A stretch of 64,000 bases of DNA from CAWUKT01 sp963923035. Lineage in GTDB: Bacteria; Bacteroidota; Bacteroidia; J057; JADKCL01. The stretch lies in NCBI GenBank assembly GCA_963923035.1, contig CAWUKT010000004.1:62001-126000 (forward strand), written 5' to 3'. The notes under the pieces are model-generated. The model was given only the letters and a program-made list of their open reading frames with translations, was not told the DNA's origin and did not search any database. A program made the translations under genes and the position numbers. Below are positions 41,145 through 51,065 of the stretch, one piece after another (position 1 is the first letter of the stretch; each line of letters begins with the position of its first letter).

Positions 41145-44137
41145 ATGTCTACTCGGGTTCCGGTTGCGTTTCCGTGTTCGTCCTTCAGATCCAGGATTTC
41201 CATCTCCAATGTGATTCCCGGCAACTTGTTCAAGGTATTGATTTGGTTCCGCACAATCTCCAATCCGTGGGAGCGCGGTTGTTTGCGGACCTGCTTGATG
41301 CGGGCCGCGGCCGCCCGGCCAATCCCGTCATCTTCCACCTCGATGAGGATCCCCTCCCCTTTTTCCCGAATCCGCAGATAGAGATTTCCCTTCTCTTTCC
41401 TGTTGCGCAGTCCGTGCAGGATCGCATTCTCGACCAGCGGTTGGAGGAGAAAGTTTGGGGTCAGGGTCGTTTCCGGGTCGATCCGGGGAGAAATATCCAG
41501 GTGAAAGTCAAAGAGGTCGGGCATACGGAGCTGGGACAATTCGATGTACTTTTTCAGCATCTCCAATTCTTCCTCTAAGGACAAGAAACGCAGGTCTGCA
41601 TGATCCAGATAGCTCCGAATCAGCCCGCCAAACTGCACCAAATAGCGGTTCGCGAGGCGGGTATCGTTGTTGAGCATGAAGCTCTGGATGGCATTCATGG
41701 CGTTGAAGATAAAGTGCGGGTTCATCCGGCCTTGCAGGGCTTCCAGTTTCAGGGCCGCCATCTGCTGGTGCAGCTGAAGTTTCTGGCGGCCCCGGTAGCG
41801 GACCCAGGCCAGAACGCCCAGGCTGAGCAGGACCAGCAGTACGAAGCCGCCCCCGATGGCCTGTCCCGTCGTCCACCAGGGCGGCCGAATCTCGAAGCTC
41901 CAGGTCGCGGGGACCAGGCTTTGGTCGCCGGTGACGGATTCGGCCACGACCTCGAAGGTATATTCTCCCGGCGGCAGGGCGGCGTAGGCGATTTCCCGGT
42001 GGACCGTGGTACTCCACGCTTCGTTGTGGCCGCGCAAGCGGTACCGGTAATGCAGCTGCCCCTGGCTCAAATAGGACCGCGCCAGAAACCTGAATTCCCA
42101 TTGGTTCTGGCGGTGGGGGAAGCGCCGGGGATGATCGGTGGTGGGCGGCTTTCCATTGACCAGAATCTCGGTGATCTGGATGGGCGGATGGTTGGGTTGA
42201 CGGGACAATTGATCCAATGCAAGCCAGCTCAGGCCGCCCCGGCCACACATCAGCAGGGTATCCCCCCGGAAATGCAAGCGGTCGAGCTTGTTGTCGGGCA
42301 GCCCGTGTTCGCTCCTCAGCACCTGGATTTGGTCCGTTTTCTCCGGGGACAAGGGCAGCACTTTTAAGCCTTCGTGCGTGGCGAGGTAAATCTTGCCTTC
42401 CCGGACCTGGATGTCGCGCACGATGGCATCTTCTGTCCCCGGCCATCTCGCATGGCGCCCCGTTCGGATGTCCAGCCCCCACAGGCCGTTGCCGTCGGTC
42501 CCCACCAGGAGGTGGTTGGGTAAATCGGTGGACAGGGCGAGGATCACGCCCTCCTCCCAAGGCCAGGAGACCACCTGGTCCTGGTCGTTTCCATTCCAAT
42601 AGACCAGGCCGTTCATTCCACCAAACCAAATCCCGCCCTTCCCGGGGACCAGGGCCTGCACCCGGGTCAGGTACCGGGTCGGAAAGCGCAATTCAACCTG
42701 CTGCTCCGGCGTGAGCCGGTAGAGCCGGGAAGGAAGCGCAAACCATACGGCTCCTTCCGCATCGACCCAAAAAGTCTTGATCGCGCCTTTCAGCCAGTTC
42801 CCTTCCACCTCATTCAAGGAGTCCCGGTGATCCCAGGATGCCGCCTTCAGTTCTATTCTTCCGGACCTCAATTCATCCCTACTTCCCAATTGGATCAGCC
42901 CCTGGTCCCCACCGGCAAACACCTGTCCCTGCCCGTCCAATCCCAATTGGCGCAGGTGGCTGATCGCCCTGTTTCCCTGTTCATCCACCAACTCTATTTC
43001 CCTTTTTTCTCCCTTCTCCCACAACCACAAACGCCCCTCCAGGCTACTCACCAATGAACGCTCCGCATCCAAGCTCAATACGTCACTGACCGGCCCCATC
43101 CCGGGATCCTGCCGCAGTTGCAGGGCCTGGGGCGGGATGAGCGATAGCCCCCCTCCTTTCGTCACAATCCAATAATTGCCTTCCCGGTCGCGGATTCCAG
43201 ATATCGGCGACAGCGGCAACAAAAAGTCCCATTCGTGGGTCAGCTGCAATCGCTGGTCCACTACGGCGGTCTGCTTCTGGGTCATCAGCAGGTAGGTACC
43301 CTCGATGAACGGGACGATGTGGACGTATTTTAGGCGGGGGGTAGAGGGAAAAAACAACTTGAGTGGCTGAAGGCGAAAGATTTGCTCCCGGGGCGAAACG
43401 AACATCAGGGTGTCCCCGCGAAGCGAGACCTTCAGAAAGAAAGTCCCATTGGGAAGGGCGCGGGCCATCCAGGTTTCAGAGAGGTCGTGGGGGGCCGGGT
43501 GACGGGTCAGTTCTCCGGAAGCGTCCAAGGTGCCCCAGCGGGAAAAGAATTGAGGTGGGCCCTCTGAATTGAAGCGGAAAAAGGGGGAATCACGGGGGGT
43601 GTCGATGGCTATTTGTTCCCAATTGTTCTGGCGGTCGAGGCGGTAGGTGGCGCCGGAAAAGGTACACCAGATGCTTCCTTCCCCGTCTTCATAGAGCCCC
43701 TGAAGGTGATTTACCGGGCCGTCATTCAATGTGGGGAAGGAAAGAATGCGTTCTCCCTGGATCACATTGATTTCGTTCGCATGGGAATTGAGCCAAATCC
43801 TTCCCTGGGAATCTTCCCACATCTCGAAGACGTCGTTGGTGGCCAAGCCGTCGGACGTCGTAAAGGTCTGGAATTGGTACCCATCGAAGCGCGCCACTCC
43901 TTGTTCGGTGGCCACCCATATCATGCCCTCCTGGTCGAGCAGGACCTGGTACACCCGGTTGCTGGGCAATCCATCGGCTTCCCCGTAGGTCTTGGGTACC
44001 AGCGTTTGGGGGCTGGCCGGGCTCAACAAGGGAAGCAGGCAGCAAAGACATGCCCACCAGCCACAGCGACTCCCAGGCCACCTCCAGCCCAAAGTCCAAT
44101 AGCGGTCCCAGGCCCCTCTCCTCGGTTGGGGCTTCAT
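41120..44137 (-). CDS. Two-component sensor kinase: propeller sensor, Y_Y_Y domain, LytS-type kinase
   Basis: 1005 residues. After a hydrophobic N-terminus, many two-component-regulator propeller repeats follow (EADGLPSNRVYQVLLDQEGM, TFTTSDGLATNDVFEMWED), then a Y_Y_Y domain (HYRYRLRGHNEAWSTT), a membrane helix (GGFVLLVLLSLGVLAW, around 775-795), and a His_kinase (LytS) domain with MNPHFIFNAMNAIQSFM near residue 805 and an ATPase N-box LLQPLVENAILHG near 900. It senses an external signal in the periplasm and should phosphorylate the LytTR regulator whose gene overlaps its end. The ligand is unknown. Confidence 0.9.
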   Translation of the reverse strand: MKPQPRRGAWDRYWTLGWRWPGSRCGWWACLCCLLPLLSPASPQTLVPKTYGEADGLPSNRVYQVLLDQEGMIWVATEQGVARFDGYQFQTFTTSDGLATNDVFEMWEDSQGRIWLNSHANEINVIQGERILSFPTLNDGPVNHLQGLYEDGEGSIWCTFSGATYRLDRQNNWEQIAIDTPRDSPFFRFNSEGPPQFFSRWGTLDASGELTRHPAPHDLSETWMARALPNGTFFLKVSLRGDTLMFVSPREQIFRLQPLKLFFPSTPRLKYVHIVPFIEGTYLLMTQKQTAVVDQRLQLTHEWDFLLPLSPISGIRDREGNYWIVTKGGGLSLIPPQALQLRQDPGMGPVSDVLSLDAERSLVSSLEGRLWLWEKGEKREIELVDEQGNRAISHLRQLGLDGQGQVFAGGDQGLIQLGSRDELRSGRIELKAASWDHRDSLNEVEGNWLKGAIKTFWVDAEGAVWFALPSRLYRLTPEQQVELRFPTRYLTRVQALVPGKGGIWFGGMNGLVYWNGNDQDQVVSWPWEEGVILALSTDLPNHLLVGTDGNGLWGLDIRTGRHARWPGTEDAIVRDIQVREGKIYLATHEGLKVLPLSPEKTDQIQVLRSEHGLPDNKLDRLHFRGDTLLMCGRGGLSWLALDQLSRQPNHPPIQITEILVNGKPPTTDHPRRFPHRQNQWEFRFLARSYLSQGQLHYRYRLRGHNEAWSTTVHREIAYAALPPGEYTFEVVAESVTGDQSLVPATWSFEIRPPWWTTGQAIGGGFVLLVLLSLGVLAWVRYRGRQKLQLHQQMAALKLEALQGRMNPHFIFNAMNAIQSFMLNNDTRLANRYLVQFGGLIRSYLDHADLRFLSLEEELEMLKKYIELSQLRMPDLFDFHLDISPRIDPETTLTPNFLLQPLVENAILHGLRNRKEKGNLYLRIREKGEGILIEVEDDGIGRAAAARIKQVRKQPRSHGLEIVRNQINTLNKLPGITLEMEILDLKDEHGNATGTRVDIWQTQLDA

Positions 44138-44405
44138 GTCCTTACAGCATTATGTTCCATGCCAGTTTCAGATCTGTTCTCTGGTTTGCTGGGTAAAGAT
44201 GGAACATTTTGCCTAAATGTCGGGGGTCAAAAAAAGTCCTCTGGTGACGGGGTTGAGGAGCTGAAGCCGTGGCTCAGGAAGCTGTCAGATCACTCCAGGA
44301 ACAGGATCAACCGGTTACGGATCCTAAGTCCCCCTCTCCCGAGGGGGAACTGGTCGACACAATTGGATCATTGGTTGGTTAATTTGCCAACCACGCTTCG
44401 GTCCC

Positions 44406-44870
44406 TCACAGCTTTTTCCAAAAGACCACTTTGTCCTCTCCGGTCGTGTAAAATTCCCGGATGGTCGCTTCGTGGGTATACCCCAATTTGAGGTAGAATT
44501 CGCGGGTCCGGGCAAATTCAGGGAGGCTGGAGGTCTCTACGATCAGGATGCGGCCGCCGATGCCCTTGGCCCACGCTTCAAAATAGCTCATCAGCTTCTC
44601 TCCGATGCCCTTGCCCCGTTGACTTTGGGCCACCGCGATGAGGTAGACGTTGTAGGTGCCTTCGGTCATCCGCTCGGGTGCGCAGTAAGCTATGGCCACC
44701 GGCTTGTCCACCGCGACATAGGTGATCCAATGGTCGGTGGAATTGGTTTGGGTGAAATAGTCCTCCATCATTCCGTCGAGGAGTTCAGAGGGAAACAGTT
44801 CGGACCCGTCGATGACCGCTTTCAGGCGGGGCAGGTCTTCTTTGATGACTGGGCGGATATTGGGATGCAT
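44406..44870 (-). CDS. GNAT-family N-acetyltransferase
   Basis: 154 residues from the ATG at 44870 (MHPNIRPVIKEDLPRL). The acetyl-CoA pyrophosphate loop is visible in VAQSQRGKGIGEKLMSYF, and the C-terminal FYLKLGYTHEATIREFY is typical GNAT text. The frame stays open upstream past the AraC gene end, but the longer N-terminus has no domain. Substrate unknown. It lies 32 bases after the AraC-type gene on the same strand. Confidence 0.85.
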   Translation of the reverse strand: MHPNIRPVIKEDLPRLKAVIDGSELFPSELLDGMMEDYFTQTNSTDHWITYVAVDKPVAIAYCAPERMTEGTYNVYLIAVAQSQRGKGIGEKLMSYFEAWAKGIGGRILIVETSSLPEFARTREFYLKLGYTHEATIREFYTTGEDKVVFWKKL

Positions 44871-44902
44871 GTTTTTTCGGCAAAAAGGCGGTTTCAGGTG
44901 AC

Positions 44903-45616
44903 TTATGCTTGTACGATCCTGCTGTTGTAGATGCGGGCGGGGCTGATGCCCATCATCTGCTTGAAGGCGCGCCCAAAATGGGCCTGGTCGTAGAAACCGC
45001 TGTCCAGGGCGCAGGCCAGCAGGGGTTCCTGGGTCTCGAGCGTGGTCAGAATGGTTTGTTTCAGGCGGCACCAGGTCATGAAGCGCTGGGGGGAAATGCC
45101 GGTTTGGTTGGAAAACAGGCGGCTGATGCGGCTGGCGGAGAGGCCGGTGATTTGTTTGAGGTTGGCCATCAGGGCATCGTATCGAATGGGGGTGGTTTCG
45201 AGGAATGCGATGCACGCCTCCACCCGCGGGTCGTATTCGTCGGCGGGTGCTTGCTGGGTGAGGGCCGCCATGATGGCGGCAAAGGTCTCGGCTCCTGCGT
45301 CAGCCGGAGGCACCACGACCAGGCCTTCTTGTTCCACCCAGCCCTGATCTTTCACCCATTTTCCCCACTCGCTCTGCTTTTTCTCCACCAATACCACCTC
45401 CAATTCGGCCTCCGTGGCCACCAAACGGTGGGAAATATTCGCACCTACAATTGCCAGTCGGCAGCCCCGGGCCTGGCGACCGAGCGTTTCCAGGTCAAAC
45501 GATCCCTGGACCGCCCGGATGATTTCGAGGGCGGGATGGGCATGGAAATCGGTCTCCATCGGGTCCATCTGGAAGTGGTAGCACCCGCCCACCGGATCAA
45601 ATTCTTTGACAAGCAT
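44903..45616 (-). CDS. AraC-family transcriptional regulator (short form)
   Basis: 237 residues. A cupin-like N-terminal sensor begins FHAHPALEIIRAVQGSF, and a C-terminal double helix-turn-helix spans about 150-230 (ITGLSASRISRLFSNQTGIS, LACALDSGFYDQAHFGRAFKQMMG, SPARIYNSR). It probably regulates the GNAT gene just downstream on the same strand (inference). Confidence 0.9.
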   Translation of the reverse strand: MLVKEFDPVGGCYHFQMDPMETDFHAHPALEIIRAVQGSFDLETLGRQARGCRLAIVGANISHRLVATEAELEVVLVEKKQSEWGKWVKDQGWVEQEGLVVVPPADAGAETFAAIMAALTQQAPADEYDPRVEACIAFLETTPIRYDALMANLKQITGLSASRISRLFSNQTGISPQRFMTWCRLKQTILTTLETQEPLLACALDSGFYDQAHFGRAFKQMMGISPARIYNSRIVQA

Positions 45617-45707
45617 GGGGATAATCTCGGAAAAAAGATTGAAACAGTTCCCAAACTCCTAACTTGCATCCGTAACAAACTGAATGACTACTGTGAGCCT
45701 TTCTATC

Positions 45708-46211
45708 ATGATCAAAACCAACCGGATTTTACTGCGAGAAATTGTAGAAGCTGACCTCAAAAATGTTTTCCAGGGACTCTCTGATCCACAGGTCATCCAA
45801 CACTACGGGGTGAGCTACCAGACCTTGGAGGCGACCCGGGAACAAATGGACTGGTTTGCCGCTCCCGAACAACAGTGGTTTGCGATCTGCTCCGTCGAAA
45901 CCGGTATATTCTGGGGTGCCGGGGGGCTGAATGACATTTCCAAGGAAGAACACAAGGCTGAAATTGGGTTGTGGTTGCTGCCGGATTACTGGGGAAATGG
46001 CATCATGGGGGAAGCCATGCCGCTGATTTGCCAGTACGGATTTGATGAATTGGGACTGCGCCGGATCGAAGGCTTCGTCGAGTCTGACAATGTGAACTGC
46101 AAACGGGCGATGGCCAAATTGGACTTTGCCTACGAGGGGACGATGAAGGATTGCGAACTCAAAAATGGGGTCCCCATCAGCCTCGATACCTACGCGAAGG
46201 CCAAGCCCTGA
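45708..46211 (+). CDS. GNAT acetyltransferase, RimJ/RimL-like
   Basis: 167 residues from the ATG at 45708 (MIKTNRILLREIVEADL); an ATG at 45684 is in frame. LRRIEGFVESDNVNCKRAMAKLDF and the GLWLLPDYWGNGIMGEAMPL acetyl-CoA loop are characteristic of ribosomal-protein-type N-acetyltransferases, a family that also modifies other amines. It is divergent from the AraC gene at 45616, with 91 bases between the starts. Confidence 0.88.
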   Translation: MIKTNRILLREIVEADLKNVFQGLSDPQVIQHYGVSYQTLEATREQMDWFAAPEQQWFAICSVETGIFWGAGGLNDISKEEHKAEIGLWLLPDYWGNGIMGEAMPLICQYGFDELGLRRIEGFVESDNVNCKRAMAKLDFAYEGTMKDCELKNGVPISLDTYAKAKP

Positions 46212-46382
46212 GTCTCCCCTGAGAAGTGTTGTCGGCCGTCATTTCTCTGCTTACAACTCATTCTCATGTCCTCTTTTCTTCCTCAAAGACAGGAATCCGG
46301 AGTTCGTCCCCTCGAATCAGCGTTTTGTGTTAGTCGTAGCAACTCACTTTTGGTACTTTTTCGGTCCACAAACGGAACATCC

Positions 46383-47285
46383 ATGTCCTTCTTCACCATC
46401 AATTCCATCAGCCGCCTGCACGAGGTCTTCAATTACCCCAAACCCAAGCATCCACTGATCACGTGGCTGGATGCCGCGGACATGGAGATTCATCCCGAGC
46501 AGGTCAATATGAAGGTGACCAGCAATTTTTACATGGTTTCCATGAAGGACAAGAGCTGCGGCCTGGAATACGGGCGCAATTCATTTGATTTTGAGGAGGG
46601 GGTGGTGACCTTCTCCGCTCCGGGGCAGGTATTGAAATCCACGGAGACGATTCAGAAGGGCAAAATTCAGGGCTGGATGCTGCTTTTCCACCCCGATCTT
46701 GTCCGGAATACCCACCTCGGAAGCCAGATGGAGTCGTATTCTTTTTTCAATTACGATGTGGTCGAGGCGCTGCATGTGTCGGAGGAAGAGGAAACTACGA
46801 TCAATGCCACTGTGGGCAATATCAAATCGGAATACGAACGCCGGATCGACAACCACAGCCAGCGGGTGATTGTGTCGAACCTGGAGCTGCTGCTGAATTA
46901 CTGCCTCCGCTTTTACGAACGGCAGTTCCATACGCGGAGCCACCAAAACAAGGATGTCATCTCTCAATTTGAGCGGGAGCTCCAGGCTTATTTCAAGGGC
47001 GGCCAGCACCTGGAATCGGGGCTGCCGAGTATCCATTACTTTGCGGACCGGGCCCATCTGTCGCAGCATTATTTCAGTGATCTGATCAAGAAGGAGACTG
47101 GGCGCAAGCCCAAGGACCACATCAATGATTATGTGATTGAGAAAGCGAAACATCTCCTGCTGTCCACCGAGCAATCGCTGAGTGAAGTCGCCTATGACCT
47201 GGGCTTCAATTATCCCCATTATTTCACCCGCCTCTTCAAATCCAAAACTGGCCTCACCCCGGTCGAGTATCGCAACTCCAACTGA
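46383..47285 (+). CDS. AraC-family transcriptional regulator
   Basis: 300 residues from the ATG at 46383 (MSFFTINSISRLHEVFNYPK), a typical Bacteroidota start; the frame opens at 46266. The N-terminal sensor is followed by a C-terminal AraC HTH (FADRAHLSQHYFSDLIKKETG, LSEVAYDLGFNYPHYFTRLFKSKTG). It precedes an alpha/beta hydrolase by 96 bases on the same strand, which may be its target. Confidence 0.9.
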   Translation: MSFFTINSISRLHEVFNYPKPKHPLITWLDAADMEIHPEQVNMKVTSNFYMVSMKDKSCGLEYGRNSFDFEEGVVTFSAPGQVLKSTETIQKGKIQGWMLLFHPDLVRNTHLGSQMESYSFFNYDVVEALHVSEEEETTINATVGNIKSEYERRIDNHSQRVIVSNLELLLNYCLRFYERQFHTRSHQNKDVISQFERELQAYFKGGQHLESGLPSIHYFADRAHLSQHYFSDLIKKETGRKPKDHINDYVIEKAKHLLLSTEQSLSEVAYDLGFNYPHYFTRLFKSKTGLTPVEYRNSN

Positions 47286-47381
47286 CCCTGCATTTTGTGT
47301 AAAGCCTCCTGCGTTTAGTGTAATTCCCCCGTCCGACGATGCGGTTTCTTTGTTTCAATTCTCCAACAAAAAAATCGCACC

Positions 47382-48308
47382 ATGAACGCATCTACTTCCT
47401 CCCAATCCCATATTTATATTCACCCCAAGTCCGAGAGCTTCACGTCCAGGCTCTTCAAACTCGTCCTTCGTTTGGGTCGTTTCAAGACCCGGCTCGGTCG
47501 GATCATCGCCAGCGGCAAATTCAAGAACGAACCGGCTCCGCTGCCCAAATCCTTCCCCAAAAAGTACAACGTAGAGATCAGCACCTTTGCCGGGCGCGAG
47601 TTGTGGGTGCTGGGTCCTAAGGAATCGGCCAGTGACCAGGTGGTCTTCTACATTCCCGGCGGCGGGTACGTGTTCAACCTGGAGAGCCTCCATTGGACCT
47701 TCGTCGGCAAACTCATCGACCGCACCGGAGCCACGGTCGTCATGGCCAACTATCCGGTGGCGCCCAGTGTGACGGCCGCGACAACCTACGACTATATGCA
47801 CCAATTGTATCGGAAGGTCTTGCAGGACTTCTCCGGCAAGGAAATCATTTTCATTGGAGATTCCGCCGGCGGCGGACTGGCACTGGCCTTTGGCCAGGAG
47901 ATCCGCGACCAACAACTCCCGTTGCCCTCCCAAATCATCACCTTGTCCCCCTGGCTGGACGTCACCATGACCAACCCCGACATCCCCGGCCTGGAACGGG
48001 TTGACCACGGCCTCAATGGCAGTTCGTTGCGGAAGGCTGGCAAATTGTACGCGGGAGATATACCCACCACCGATCCCAAGATCAGTCCCATTTACGGTGA
48101 TTTCCAGGGCTTGGGCAAGTTGTCGATCTTCATGGGAACCCACGACTTGTTCGTCGCCGATGCCCGCAAGCTGCGGAAGCGCTTGGAACAAGAGGGCATT
48201 CCCTTTCGCTACTATGAGTATCCCAAGATGATCCATACCTGGATGCTCGTCCCGACGGGCGAGGCCAAAGCTACCCTGGAGCAGGTGGAGGACTTGATGA
48301 AAGGATAG
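47382..48308 (+). CDS. Alpha/beta hydrolase (hormone-sensitive-lipase-like family)
   Basis: 308 residues. The nucleophile elbow is GDSAGGGLA (Ser), the oxyanion motif reads PGGGYVFN in place of the usual HGGG, an acidic residue is in MGTHDLFVADA, and the His in MIHTWML. These parts mark an HSL-type esterase/acetylhydrolase. A cytoplasmic location is likely, as no signal peptide is seen. It sits between two AraC-type regulators. Confidence 0.88.
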   Translation: MNASTSSQSHIYIHPKSESFTSRLFKLVLRLGRFKTRLGRIIASGKFKNEPAPLPKSFPKKYNVEISTFAGRELWVLGPKESASDQVVFYIPGGGYVFNLESLHWTFVGKLIDRTGATVVMANYPVAPSVTAATTYDYMHQLYRKVLQDFSGKEIIFIGDSAGGGLALAFGQEIRDQQLPLPSQIITLSPWLDVTMTNPDIPGLERVDHGLNGSSLRKAGKLYAGDIPTTDPKISPIYGDFQGLGKLSIFMGTHDLFVADARKLRKRLEQEGIPFRYYEYPKMIHTWMLVPTGEAKATLEQVEDLMKG

Positions 48309-48455
48309 GTTTCGGCATCCTGGACAGGGTATTTGACCGGCGATCCACTTCCGATTGGGAGGGGGATCGTCGGTTTTGCTGCACGATATTCTGCTCGCCG
48401 GGCACATCCTGAAATCCGTTATCTTCGGCATTCGGAGGCCACACGATTCACGGAC

Positions 48456-49310
48456 ATGAAAACGTATGATCTGCACAAACATGGGATAGGCAAGCTGCAA
48501 TTCGAGCAGAAGGACATGGAGCCCTTCTTTTTGCGGAACCAGGAGAAGGCCACGAAAGCCCATCGGCACAGCTTCTTTCAGGTGCTTTGGTTCCGGACCG
48601 AGGGCCAGCATTTCATCGACTACGAAGTCATTTCCCATCCCGCCAATGCCATTTTCCTCGTCCATCCCCACCAGGTCCACTATTTTTGCCCCGATTCCGC
48701 CAACCAAGGCCTCATTTTCCATTTCAACGACTCCTTCATCACCAAACACAATACCCAGGTACTTTCGCGGTTTTCCATCTCCATTTTCAATCAAATGGGG
48801 GACGGTTTTCTCCGGATTGATGACCGTCAAGCGGCCGTTTTGGAAGGTCTTGCGGAAGCCATTCGGGTGGAGTTGGGGGAGAAAATGGAGAACCATTCTG
48901 AAATCATTTTCCACCAGTTCCTGAGCTTTCTCTACCAAATTGAGCGGATCAAAAAGGAACAATCGCCCTTTGACCTGGACAAAAACTCTGATTTCGGGAA
49001 GGTGGCGCGGTTCAAAGAAATGATCGTTAATCAAATTGATCAACACAAGGGCATTGATGACTACGCCGCCCAACTGAATCTTACCCCCAAGAAGCTGACC
49101 CAACTGACCAAGCAGTTTACCCAACGTACCCCCGCCAACCTGATCCAGGACCTGAAGATTCTGGAAGCGAAAAGGATGTTGTCGAACCAACACATCTCGG
49201 TCAAAGAGGTCGCCTACGCATTGGGTTACGACCAACCCACCTATTTCACCAAGGTCTTCAAAAAGGCCACGTCCCTGCCCCCCAAGAAATTCCAGCAGTC
49301 CCTGCGGTAA
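48456..49310 (+). CDS. AraC-family transcriptional regulator
   Basis: 284 residues from the ATG at 48456 (MKTYDLHKHGIGKLQFEQ). A cupin-like sensor (AHRHSFFQVLWFRTEGQHFID) is followed by an AraC HTH (LNLTPKKLTQLTKQFTQRT, VKEVAYALGYDQPTYFTKVFKKAT). The frame opens at 48333, but the upstream residues look non-coding. An SDR starts 83 bases downstream behind its own -7-like box, a likely target. Confidence 0.9.
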   Translation: MKTYDLHKHGIGKLQFEQKDMEPFFLRNQEKATKAHRHSFFQVLWFRTEGQHFIDYEVISHPANAIFLVHPHQVHYFCPDSANQGLIFHFNDSFITKHNTQVLSRFSISIFNQMGDGFLRIDDRQAAVLEGLAEAIRVELGEKMENHSEIIFHQFLSFLYQIERIKKEQSPFDLDKNSDFGKVARFKEMIVNQIDQHKGIDDYAAQLNLTPKKLTQLTKQFTQRTPANLIQDLKILEAKRMLSNQHISVKEVAYALGYDQPTYFTKVFKKATSLPPKKFQQSLR

Positions 49311-49359
49311 TCTACCCTTCTTCGGCCCTATTCTACCATTTTCCGCCCCCCGGCGGGCC

Positions 49360-49367
49360 TAGCTTTG
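49360..49367 (+). promoter_or_regulatory. -7-like promoter box before the SDR gene
   Basis: TAGCTTTG is an exact match to TAnnTTTG and lies 26 bases before the ATG at 49393. No clear -33 TTTG is visible at the usual distance. Confidence 0.4.
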
Positions 49368-49392
49368 TCCCATCACTTTTAAACTACAGATT

Positions 49393-50148
49393 ATGAACGC
49401 ACAAGCAATTATCGTCGGGGGTACCAGCGGAATGGGAAAGGCCACCGCGGAGCTGCTGTTGAAGGAAGGCATTGAGCTGATCATCCTCGGCCGGGACGAC
49501 GACCATCTCCAATCCGCCCAAGCTGAATTGGGAGGATTGGGGACTGTCACCACCATCGGGCTGGACCTGTTTGATTCGACGCAATTGATCGATTTCATCT
49601 CCACGCTCGGTTCCGTGGCTCCCCGCGTGAGGTACCTCGTGAATGCGGCCGGCTATTTCAGTCCCAAGTCTTTTCTCGAACATACCGAGGAAGATTACGA
49701 CCTCTACCACCGCTTCAACAAGGCCTTCTTTTTCATTACGCAGGCGGTGGCCAACCTGATGAAGGAAAATGGGGGCGGGTCCATTGTGAACATTGGTTCG
49801 ATGTGGGCGCGGCAGGCGGTCAAGGCGACGCCGTCGTCGGCCTATTCGATGGCGAAGGCGGGCTTGCACAGCCTCACCCAAAATCTGGCGATGGAATTGG
49901 CAGAATTCCATATCCGCGTGAACGCCGTCGCTCCGGCGGTGGTGGTGACGCCGATCTACGGCGCCTTCATCGAAAAGGACCAAATCGAATCGATGCTCCA
50001 GGGATTCAACGATTTTCATCCGATTGGCCGGGTGGGACGCCCGGAGGACATTGCCCAAACCATCCATTTCCTCCTGACCGACCAGTCTTCCTGGGTCACG
50101 GGAGCCATTTGGGATGTGGACGGCGGGGTCATGGCGGGGAGAAACTAG
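49393..50148 (+). CDS. Short-chain dehydrogenase/reductase
   Basis: 251-residue classical SDR: cofactor motif VGGTSGMGKA, NAAG in LVNAAGYFSP, catalytic YSMAK, and a C-terminal GAIWDVDGGVMAGRN. It belongs to a different subgroup from the two cluster SDRs. The AraC gene just upstream suggests inducible expression. Substrate unknown. Confidence 0.9.
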   Translation: MNAQAIIVGGTSGMGKATAELLLKEGIELIILGRDDDHLQSAQAELGGLGTVTTIGLDLFDSTQLIDFISTLGSVAPRVRYLVNAAGYFSPKSFLEHTEEDYDLYHRFNKAFFFITQAVANLMKENGGGSIVNIGSMWARQAVKATPSSAYSMAKAGLHSLTQNLAMELAEFHIRVNAVAPAVVVTPIYGAFIEKDQIESMLQGFNDFHPIGRVGRPEDIAQTIHFLLTDQSSWVTGAIWDVDGGVMAGRN

Positions 50149-50183
50149 ACCGGGATTGAGGAAAATGAAGTGGAGCAAAAGGA

Positions 50184-50222
50184 AAAAACGGGCTCATTCG
50201 GTGGCGAATGGGCCCGTTTTTC
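50184..50222. terminator. Rho-independent terminator after the SDR gene
   Basis: AAAAAACGGGCTCATTCG pairs with CGAATGGGCCCGTTTTT around GTGG, giving a long stem ending in a T-run. It lies 36 bases after the SDR stop. Confidence 0.85.
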
Positions 50223-50266
50223 GTAGAAATCGATCGGAGCTGGATTTTTCCTAACTTTCCTTTGCT

Positions 50267-50632
50267 ATGGACATCACCTTCAAACGCCTCCACCATATCC
50301 AGCTCTGCATTCCCATAGGAGCCGAAGCGCAGGCCCGGGAATTTTACTGCGGGGTACTGGGACTTCTGGAAATTGAAAAGCCAGAGAATCTGCGCAACAA
50401 AGGAGGTTTTTGGCTTCAGATCGCGGACATTGAGCTGCACATTGGGGCCGAGCCGTATGAAAACAAGTCCAAACGTCACCCGGCGTTTGAGGTCGAAGGA
50501 CTGCCGGAAATCCGGGCCGTGTTGGAACAACAGGGCATCCGCATCCAAGAGAACAAGCCCCTCCCCCATTTCAACCGCTTTTCCTTCTACGATCCCTTCA
50601 ACAACCGGATCGAATTGCTGGAAGCACGGTAG
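50267..50632 (+). CDS. VOC-superfamily (glyoxalase-like) protein
   Basis: 121 residues. LHHIQLCIPIGAEAQAREFYCGVLGLLEIEKP and FYDPFNNRIELLEA are the paired beta-alpha-beta modules of the vicinal-oxygen-chelate fold, with His and Glu metal-ligand candidates. Role may be a glyoxalase, dioxygenase or resistance-type binding protein; it cannot be narrowed. TAACTTTC stands about 20 bases before the ATG. Confidence 0.85.
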   Translation: MDITFKRLHHIQLCIPIGAEAQAREFYCGVLGLLEIEKPENLRNKGGFWLQIADIELHIGAEPYENKSKRHPAFEVEGLPEIRAVLEQQGIRIQENKPLPHFNRFSFYDPFNNRIELLEAR

Positions 50633-50669
50633 CCAAGGGCTGTGCCAGACCGAATCTGGTGGGTAAAAG

Positions 50670-51065
50670 CTAGGCCTGCTGGACCAATTGGAGGTAATTC
50701 CCGTTGGTATCGTCGAAGATGGCCACCTTCACCGTCCCCATGTCGGTGGGAGGCATTTTGAATTCCACCCCGAGCCCTTTCAACCGCTCATACTCCGCGT
50801 CGATGTCCTGAACGTCGAATTGGGTATAGGGCATTCCGGCCGCAAAAATGGCTTCCTGGTAGACTTTGGAGGGTTCGAAGTGCAAGGGCGCGGGCTCAAG
50901 CAACAGCTCGGGGCCTTCCGGGTCCTCCGGCGAAACCAGGGTTAACCAACGGTTGCCGTTCCCCAAGGGAATATCATGCTTGACGACGAAGCCAAGGACC
51001 TCGGTATAAAAGGTGCAGGCCTTTTCTTGGTCGGAGATGGGAATACTGATGAGGCTAATTTTCAT
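50670..51065 (-). CDS. VOC-superfamily (glyoxalase-like) protein
   Basis: 131 residues. SIPISDQEKACTFYTEVLGF, RWLTLVSPEDPEGPELLL and FDDTNGNYLQLVQ are VOC-fold motifs common in small Bacteroidota members. Converges with the VOC gene at 50267; the two are different subfamilies. No specific reaction can be named. Confidence 0.87.
   Translation of the reverse strand: MKISLISIPISDQEKACTFYTEVLGFVVKHDIPLGNGNRWLTLVSPEDPEGPELLLEPAPLHFEPSKVYQEAIFAAGMPYTQFDVQDIDAEYERLKGLGVEFKMPPTDMGTVKVAIFDDTNGNYLQLVQQA

Noticed and set aside
44406..45215. 269-residue long form of the GNAT protein
   Set aside because: The N-terminal 115 residues are His/Pro/Arg-rich shadow text overlapping the AraC gene; the ATG at 44870 gives a normal GNAT length.
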